Part shown: piece after piece, positions 24,253 to 24,381 of the stretch | Layout of the letters: the number at the start of each line of letters is the position of its first letter | Position numbering within the stretch: the first letter of the stretch is position 1 | Assembly: GCA_015485035.1 (NCBI GenBank) | Contig: WFUI01000181.1 | Coordinates: 1-24,381, forward strand | Source of the DNA: Mariprofundus sp. | GTDB lineage: Bacteria; Pseudomonadota; Zetaproteobacteria; Mariprofundales; Mariprofundaceae | Length of the DNA: 24,381 nucleotides | Reading direction: 5' to 3' | Notes under the pieces: model-generated | Seen by the model: only the letters and a program-made list of their open reading frames with translations | The model's database searches: none | What the model was told of the DNA's origin: nothing | Made by a program: the position numbers and the translations under genes

Positions 24253-24381
24253 TCAGATTGACAGTTTAAGCCCGCCATCTTCATCGTCATCACCAGAGTG
24301 CTGTAAAATGTCATCGACGCTGGTTTTATCGCTGCCATCGCCTGCCCCTTCAATTGTCGCCATTTTCATTTTCAGGCGCAA
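24253..24381 (-). CDS. C-terminal fragment of an unidentified gene cut by the window edge
   Basis: On the minus strand an open frame enters at the window edge and ends at TGA (24255-24253), giving 42 codons. The visible tail has a basic helix-like start (LRLKMKMATIEG), a glycine- and serine-rich turn, SVDDILQHSG, and the very acidic DDDEDGG before KLSI. The VDDIL segment faintly recalls the C-terminal peptide of CheZ, but this is too short for an assignment. The gene is convergent with purL. A weak CCAGT/ACTGG hairpin (24208-24222) lies between them without a clear T tract. Confidence 0.5.
   Translation of the reverse strand: MRLKMKMATIEGAGDGSDKTSVDDILQHSGDDDEDGGLKLSI

Noticed and set aside
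1..24381. tRNA, rRNA, tmRNA, CRISPR arrays, insertion sequences or attachment sites
   Set aside because: Reading the intergenic regions showed no cloverleaf, array-like spaced repeats, transposase motif or flanking direct repeats; the gaps are short and accounted for.

Overview
The window is a stretch of ordinary Gram-negative chromosome, almost fully coding, with no mobile elements, tRNA, rRNA or CRISPR. It carries BamA, Skp, RseP and lipid A genes, so the cell has an outer membrane with lipopolysaccharide, which points to a proteobacterium. LpxI in place of LpxH, a PF09936-type SPOUT methyltransferase next to rplS, and a Tat-type rubrerythrin-like protein suggest a lineage outside the enteric group. 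An iron-oxidising Zetaproteobacterium (Mariprofundus-like) is my best guess, but this is recall of gene content, not a search result.

Layout. (1) 69-1196: carA on the plus strand, closed by a GAAA-loop terminator and separated from any carB. (2) 1248-1961, minus: a membrane-anchored SPOR-like protein of unknown role, transcribed divergently from an M50 site-2 protease (2136-2795). (3) 2818-17127, plus: a long cluster that begins with a promoter and structured leader in front of rpsB and continues tsf-pyrH-frr-uppS-cdsA-dxr-rseP-bamA-skp-lpxD-fabZ-lpxA-lpxI-lpxB. It links translation (S2, EF-Ts, RRF), UMP kinase, isoprenoid and phospholipid precursors (DXR, UPP synthase, CdsA), envelope stress proteolysis (RseP), outer membrane protein assembly (BamA, Skp) and the acyl-chain and disaccharide steps of lipid A synthesis. 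Many junctions overlap by 1-4 bases (TGATG or ATGA), so neighbours are probably translationally coupled. (4) 17128-17405: a 278-base gap with a possible 30-codon ORF behind a strong Shine-Dalgarno, a pyrimidine-rich hairpin and a strong bidirectional terminator. (5) 17406-18263, minus: a CvfB/YitL-type S1 RNA-binding protein. (6) 18413-19366, plus: SPOUT RNA methyltransferase and rplS, ended by a terminator. (7) 19474-20199, plus: a Tat-signal ferritin-like/rubrerythrin protein behind an extended -10 promoter. (8) 20287-24183, plus: purL. (9) 24253-24381, minus: the last 42 codons of an unidentified gene cut by the window edge.

Most of the window is core machinery. The parts that deserve a second look are the intergenic element after lpxB, the rpsB leader, the exported rubrerythrin-like protein, the SPOR-like orphan and the methyltransferase-rplS arrangement that lacks trmD.
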